64,000 nt of DNA from Ochotona curzoniae (lineage: Eukaryota > Chordata > Mammalia > Lagomorpha > Ochotonidae): contig NW_024467101.1 in NCBI RefSeq assembly GCF_017591425.1, positions 10,738,918 to 10,802,917 of the forward strand, written 5' to 3'. Positions 50,801-56,800 of the stretch are shown piece after piece. Made by a program: the position numbers and the translations under genes. Each line of letters opens with the position of its first letter. The first letter of the stretch is position 1. Under the pieces are notes generated by a model. It saw nothing but the letters and a program-made list of their open reading frames with translations. It made no database searches and was not told where the DNA came from.

Positions 50801-53800
50801 ACAAGGGTAAATTCTTCCAGAGATGAGACAGTTTGTCATCACAAATCACTCCACAAAGCCTTGACTGATCTAAATTGAGGCCAATCTAGATTGGTCATTC
50901 AAAGTCAAGTGCTGGAACAAATCACAATGCTTGAAAAGAGTCCCTGGCCAAGGGTCTTGCTACATGGGGCGGGCACCCAGCCTGGCACAACTGACCTCAT
51001 CTCGGGAGACACATGAGCCTTCATGCCTGCCCCAGACCTGTTAGCTCAGAACCCCCAGGTGAGCCCCAAGCAGTACCTTCAACTTCTTGAACTCCTGGCG
51101 GGACAGAAAGCCCTTGCATGCTGCCTGGAAGAGGATGATGCTCGGAGACACCAGCTTCTCCCGCTGCCTCTCCAGCCTGGAGATCACCCCTGCCTTGAGG
51201 AATACCTGGTAAGGGGAAAAGCCATAGGTGACTCCTCTGCTCCATCAGATTGCCTGCAATGGGGAGGGCTTGCAATTCACACCCTAGCTCCATCCCCCCA
51301 ACCTGCAATGCTGGTGGGTGGCTGCCATTTAATGAGGGTCTACAGGACCAAGGTCTGATGTCTCCCAAGGGTTCCTCTCCTTTCCTCTAGTTCCTGACAC
51401 CTCACCCTGGCTCGTGCACCTTCAGTGTAGGCAGAAATGCAGGATCTTGCATTCTGTGGCATAGTATCTGCAGATTACCACGAACCCCCAGTAGACACAT
51501 GTTCAGGTCAGTTTGAGAATCATCGTTCGGACAAACTGGCCTTAGCATCTCTAAGACAGGGTAGTTGATGCAGATTCCCAGGCCTCACCCCAGGGGAGGT
51601 CGAAATCAATCGGCTTGGGATCAAATTTGGGCAAATGCATTCCAAACTGTTTAGAAAAATAAGCACTGGTGGACATCAGAGAAAGACCTGGATGGAGTGT
51701 AACCAGGAGGGGCAGCAGCAACAGAAACAAGCATGGGAGGCAGAGAGCAGCTCTCCTTGGTCTGCAGAGAACAGAGCTGGGCTCATGCCAGCCACGGGCT
51801 TGCTGCCCCAGCCCAAGGTACATGATGTCTCAGCATGGTTCATCCATAATGGACGATGGCCTCTGCAGGGTATGACCAATTCCTCCTCGGCCCTCGCTCC
51901 ACCCCTCAACCCCCTACAGAGCTGCTGTGGAACAGATACAGGGGACAACAAGGAAGTGAGACTCAGGACTGACTGTCAGCAACAGACAAAGACCAAGAAT
52001 CCTGGGGTTTTGTAGTAAAGCATTGTCTAAGAGAACCTCAAATTGTGGGGGAGCAGTTCTGCTCCTACCAAGATCCTGGGGCATCCATGAGTTTGGGGCC
52101 ACCCAAGAAGCAAAGTTGCTGCAAAGATGCCTTCCTGCTGACTGGTAAGCTCAGCTTTGTTTCTTTGTCGATGTGGTTTCTAACCCCAGAGGTGTCAGTT
52201 TCTCTGCAGCCATGCCACAGTTTTGTGGCAACTGGTCACACGCTGTCAATTAAGGGCTAGCTAATATGTAGGAAACTCTCACTGCATTTTGCAACTGGAT
52301 GAAACCACCACTGGACACAGAGGTAAAGCCCTTTGCATGCATAGAGTAGCTCAAAACTCTTAATGGAAATGAAAATTCAAAGATAAATTCAGGGCCAGCA
52401 CTGTGGCATAAGAAGCTAAGCCTCTGCCTGCAGTAATAACATTCCATATGGGCACCAGTTCTTGTCCTGGCTACTCTACTTCCCAATCCAGCTCCCTGCT
52501 AACAGCCTGCGAAAGCAACAAAGGACAGCCCAGGTCCTAGGGCCCCACATGCATGTGGGAAACCCAGGAAAAGCTCCTGGTTCCTGGCTTCAGATCGGCT
52601 TAGATCTGACGCTTGTGACCATTTGGGAGTGAACCAGGAGACAGGTCTGTCTCCCCTTTCTGTCAATGCTGCCTTTCCAATAAAAATAAATAAATCTTTT
52701 AAAAAAAAAAAGATAAACTGATTTTGATGTTAAAAGTTTTTGAAATCCATATATATAAGAGGTTCTCGAAATGGTCATGAAAATGCAATTTATTTAAAAA
52801 AAAAACAGAATGAATGTTTAAGCTTTCTTACACCAATCTTCTTTATAGTACCATTTGCACAATCTTTTTGGAGAAGTGAAGATGACCCTTCCATTTTATG
52901 GGTTGAGAAATTAAGGCTAAAAAAGGCACCAGAATTGACTTGACTCCAGACAAGATCCCAGCTACTGCTGAACATCATGAACATTTGTAGCACATCCATG
53001 AGGATGCTGTAATGCACCTCTGAGAAAAGCAGGGAATTAAAAGACAATTTCTAAAACTCCATGCATAATGCTTTCATAATATGTATTTTCCAGGAACTCT
53101 TTGAGAACCCCTGGTAGATGTGAATTTCAAACTCTTTACACCGAGCTCAATTAGTTTGTTAATTCAGTAATTTTTCTCAACAGATGCTAACTTTCCTTTT
53201 TCATTTTTTTCTTTCATTTTATTTGACAAGCAGAGACAGAATAAGAGAGATCTTTCATCAGCTGATTCATTCCCCAAATGCCCAGATTATCCAGGACTGC
53301 GCTAAGCTGAGACCAGGAACCCAAAACCACATCTGGGTTCCCCATGTGGGTGGTAGGGATCCAAGTACTTGAGCCACTACCTACTACCTTCCAGGGTGTA
53401 CACCAACAGGACCCTGGATCAGAATCAGGGCAACCAGGACTGGAACCAGGCACTCTAATGTGCCATGCAGACTTCCAAAGCAGTGTGGCAGCTGCTGGAC
53501 CAAACACCCACCCAAGCTTCTCCTTTAATTTAAATTATCCTAGAACTTTTTCAAGTACACTCTCGCATTGTCCAAAATCTTTCCTTCCACGGACACGTTA
53601 GTGTTCAAAACGTCCCCTTTAAGGAATCTTTGGGCACAGGTAGGTTGTGTTGTGGATTTGGGTCCATGTGGCCAAGGAGCAGCGAAGCCAGAGCTGGAGT
53701 CTAGCTCCCCAGGTTTGCAGCTCCTGCACCTGTTCTTGGCCTCAGCGGGAGCCTTGCTCTCCTTGTTCATTATAACACAAACACCCGCTGCGTGTGGTTC

Positions 53801-56800
53801 CAAGGCAATTTGATTCCAGGTGGAGCAAAGGGTCTGAATCGATTCTCCATTACCCTAAACCCATTTGCAGTCACCGAGGCCACTCGGTCAATCCCATGGT
53901 CACCTTCTTGCGGGTGAAGAAATGAAAATGAGGTCTCCTGATCGGTGCTAACTCGGTTTCCAACCCTGCATGGCTTTATGAAACACTTCCTATCGGCCCA
54001 GGCCACCAAAGACAATTAGCCTGATTGAAATAAAGGCACGATTGACTCATGACCTATCACATTGCCTCAATAATGACTGTATTAATTTCACAAGCTAGTG
54101 AATCCCAAAAGCTGCTGTTTTAAAAAAAAATCAATAATCAAAGTGATACAGCGCCAGTTCGTCTATTACAATAGGTGGCGGCAGCTGCCAACAGGAGCAT
54201 GGATTAAATATGAAGCTTTCATTAAAAAAGATAATTGGAAACCGCCATACGCAGGCTGTGAGTCAGTCCACATCTTATCTCAATTTTTTTTTTTGTCTGT
54301 TTCGCCTTTGAGGAGCACATTGCCCACTCTAAGTCTATCTGGGGCATCACACCTTTTCCATAAATGTCACCTCACACCCTCCATCCTCCCCCAACATAAG
54401 CATTGATAAAACTCTGGAGGCTGAAAAAAAAATCACACAGTCTAAATGATTCTCTTTCCATGGGGCCTGCTGCTTATCAGCCACAAACAGAACATGGTAC
54501 CCTTAACACTGCTGCCTTGAAAGAATCCACAGGGGCCACCACTATGCATGCTGGTTTTCCTCTAAAAAAAAAAAACAATGCCACAAGCCAAGGGCTTTTT
54601 TTGCTTGTTTGTTTTGATAAATCTGATAAGATGATCGCTCCCATTTCTGGACTCACAGAAATCAGTTCTTCTCGGTGAATTTTATCGGCAAGAGGAGTTT
54701 GATTTCTTCTGCCTTAAAATGTCATCCGATTTGATAAACGTCTTGCCCCACTCATGAAAGCATTCAGCCCGGTCATGCCAGGGCCCCCTGATCAATGACA
54801 AGGTACAGCTTCCCACAGCCAACATGGCTGGTTAGGGAGGAATGGCTCCATTCTGCAAGTGAGGACGGTGAGGCGTGGAGAGATGAAACTGCCCCAGTGA
54901 TGAGCAAGAGCTGAAGCTACTCCTTCCCCCCATTTCCAAGACCTTCAGTCTAACTGACTTCAAAACCCTGCAGTGCCTAACCATATCAAATCTGCTCCGG
55001 TTAGAGCCCAGCTCCCCAAAAGGATACTCTGATCCCGACTGCCTTGTGAGAGTTTCTTGGTAAGAATCCACAATTCCACAATAACAGTGATGCTGTGGGC
55101 CTGGTGATGGCTCAGCAGCTAAGTCCTCATCTTGCACATGCCAGGATCCCAGATGGGTGCTGGCTTGTGTCCTGTGACCCCACTTTCCATCCAGCTCCCT
55201 GCTTGTGGCCTGGGAAAGCAGTAGAAGATGGCCCAAAGTCTTGGGCCCCTGCACCTGTGGTAACACATAGAAGCTCCTGGCTTCAGATAGGCTCAGCTCT
55301 GGCCATTGTGAACACTTAGGGAGTGAGCCAAGGCATGGAAGATCTTCCTCTCTGTCTCTCCTTCTTTCTGTAAATCTCCCTTTCACCAGAATGTTTAGGC
55401 TTACAGATCCCTTGCTGCTGCCCCTGCAAATCACTAGGTAGTAAATGTATTTTGTTTTCTTCCTGGCTTTGCAGCAGCTTCTGGGCTCCTAGGGACTGAT
55501 TTTTATATTCATGAACTAATGGAGTGATTTTCCAGGCCAGAGGATCTCAGACTCAAGCACTGCACTGGAATCACATATAGAGGAAAGAGAGGGCTCTGAC
55601 CTTACTGGCTGGTAGGGCCTACCCTAGAGCTTCCGACTTATCATGTCTGAGAAGACATACTTCTGGTAAGCTCTCGGGCAAGGCTAAGGGTGGTCCAGGG
55701 ACTTGACCTTGGGAACTGCTAAGTCAATGAAAAGGATGAGGTCCCTGGGACTGGAGGACAACTTTCTCAACCCAGGACACAAGACCTTATGTGTAAAGAG
55801 TAAGCTAGGGAGAAGCTGTCCAACATAGTGGTTAAGGCCACTGGCCATTCCACAACAGAATATCTGGGTTTGACTTTCAACTCTGGCTCCTGATTCCAAC
55901 TTCCTACTTAAAAATCCATATATATTTATTTTTACTGGAAAAGCAGGTTTATGGAGAGAAGGAGATGCCGATCCTTCATCTACAGATTCACTCCCTAAAT
56001 GGCCATGACAGATTTGAAGCCAGAAGCCAAGAGCTTTTTTCAGGTCTCCCACATGGATATAGGGACCCAAGAACCTTTGATGCTTTTCAGGCCATTGGCA
56101 GGATGCTAATTGGAATTGGAGCAGCTGGAACACAAACCTATGTATGTAGGATGCTGGTGCTTGCAGGTGGAGGATTAGCCTTTGAGTCACCATGCATCTT
56201 CTGATGCAGACCCTGGGAGGAAGTGGTGATAGCTCAAGTCGATGAGTTCTTGCCACCCACATTTGAGCTCTTGTAGGTATGCACTTCAGAATCTTTTGCA
56301 CCAAAATAAACATAGTTCATTCTATTTTGCTCGAGCCGTTTAAAGTACCCTCCTAGGAGGAAAGCAGGAAATTCTTCTCTATACATTCAAGTACCTTTGG
56401 AAGAGTTTTTGGCTCAACACCAGTTCTGCAAAAGCTATTTTCCTCCACTCAAATAATCACAGGCCATGCTCTGAAGCCCCTTCTTACAGTTGCTGCTGTC
56501 AATCAGCTAGGACTGATTGTGGCTGCATCATCATTCATTACAAAGCAGAAATCACAAGGCTCTGAATGAAGGGGGTGAGGGCAGCATTTTCTGAGACTGA
56601 GAAGGTTAATTCTTCCAAACCACTGGGGCTCTTGGAATTGTAATGCCTAACAAGTGATAACCCTTCCCGGATTCTGCAAGCTTCTGTCATCTAAGATGGA
56701 TGGGGGAGACACACAGAAATCACAGACAACCACGACAGGACAAGAATCAAGGCCCCTCTGGGTCCCTGCTGGGCGCGACTCACCTGGCTGTGTCCCAAGG

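Larger units (their letters stand above)
51206..56783 (-). other. MYO18B intron between exons 1 and 2
   Basis: 5,578 bp. Contains a mariner-like element broken by a CSINE (52.35-52.80 kb), a minus CSINE (53.2 kb), a plus CSINE (55.1 kb), a nested CSINE pair (55.8-56.27 kb) and MIRs. A repeat-poor block with several GATA, E-box and A/T-rich sites lies at 54.0-54.75 kb. Confidence 0.85.

Noticed and set aside
54832..55434. 200-residue minus-strand open frame
   Set aside because: It runs antisense through a plus-strand CSINE. The same peptide words (REEDLPSDDSLPKW, LSLSEARS) recur in frames over other CSINEs, so it is repeat-derived.
55684..56313. 209-residue minus-strand open frame
   Set aside because: It covers the nested CSINE pair and adjoining sequence. 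No known domain; composition is explained by the SINEs.
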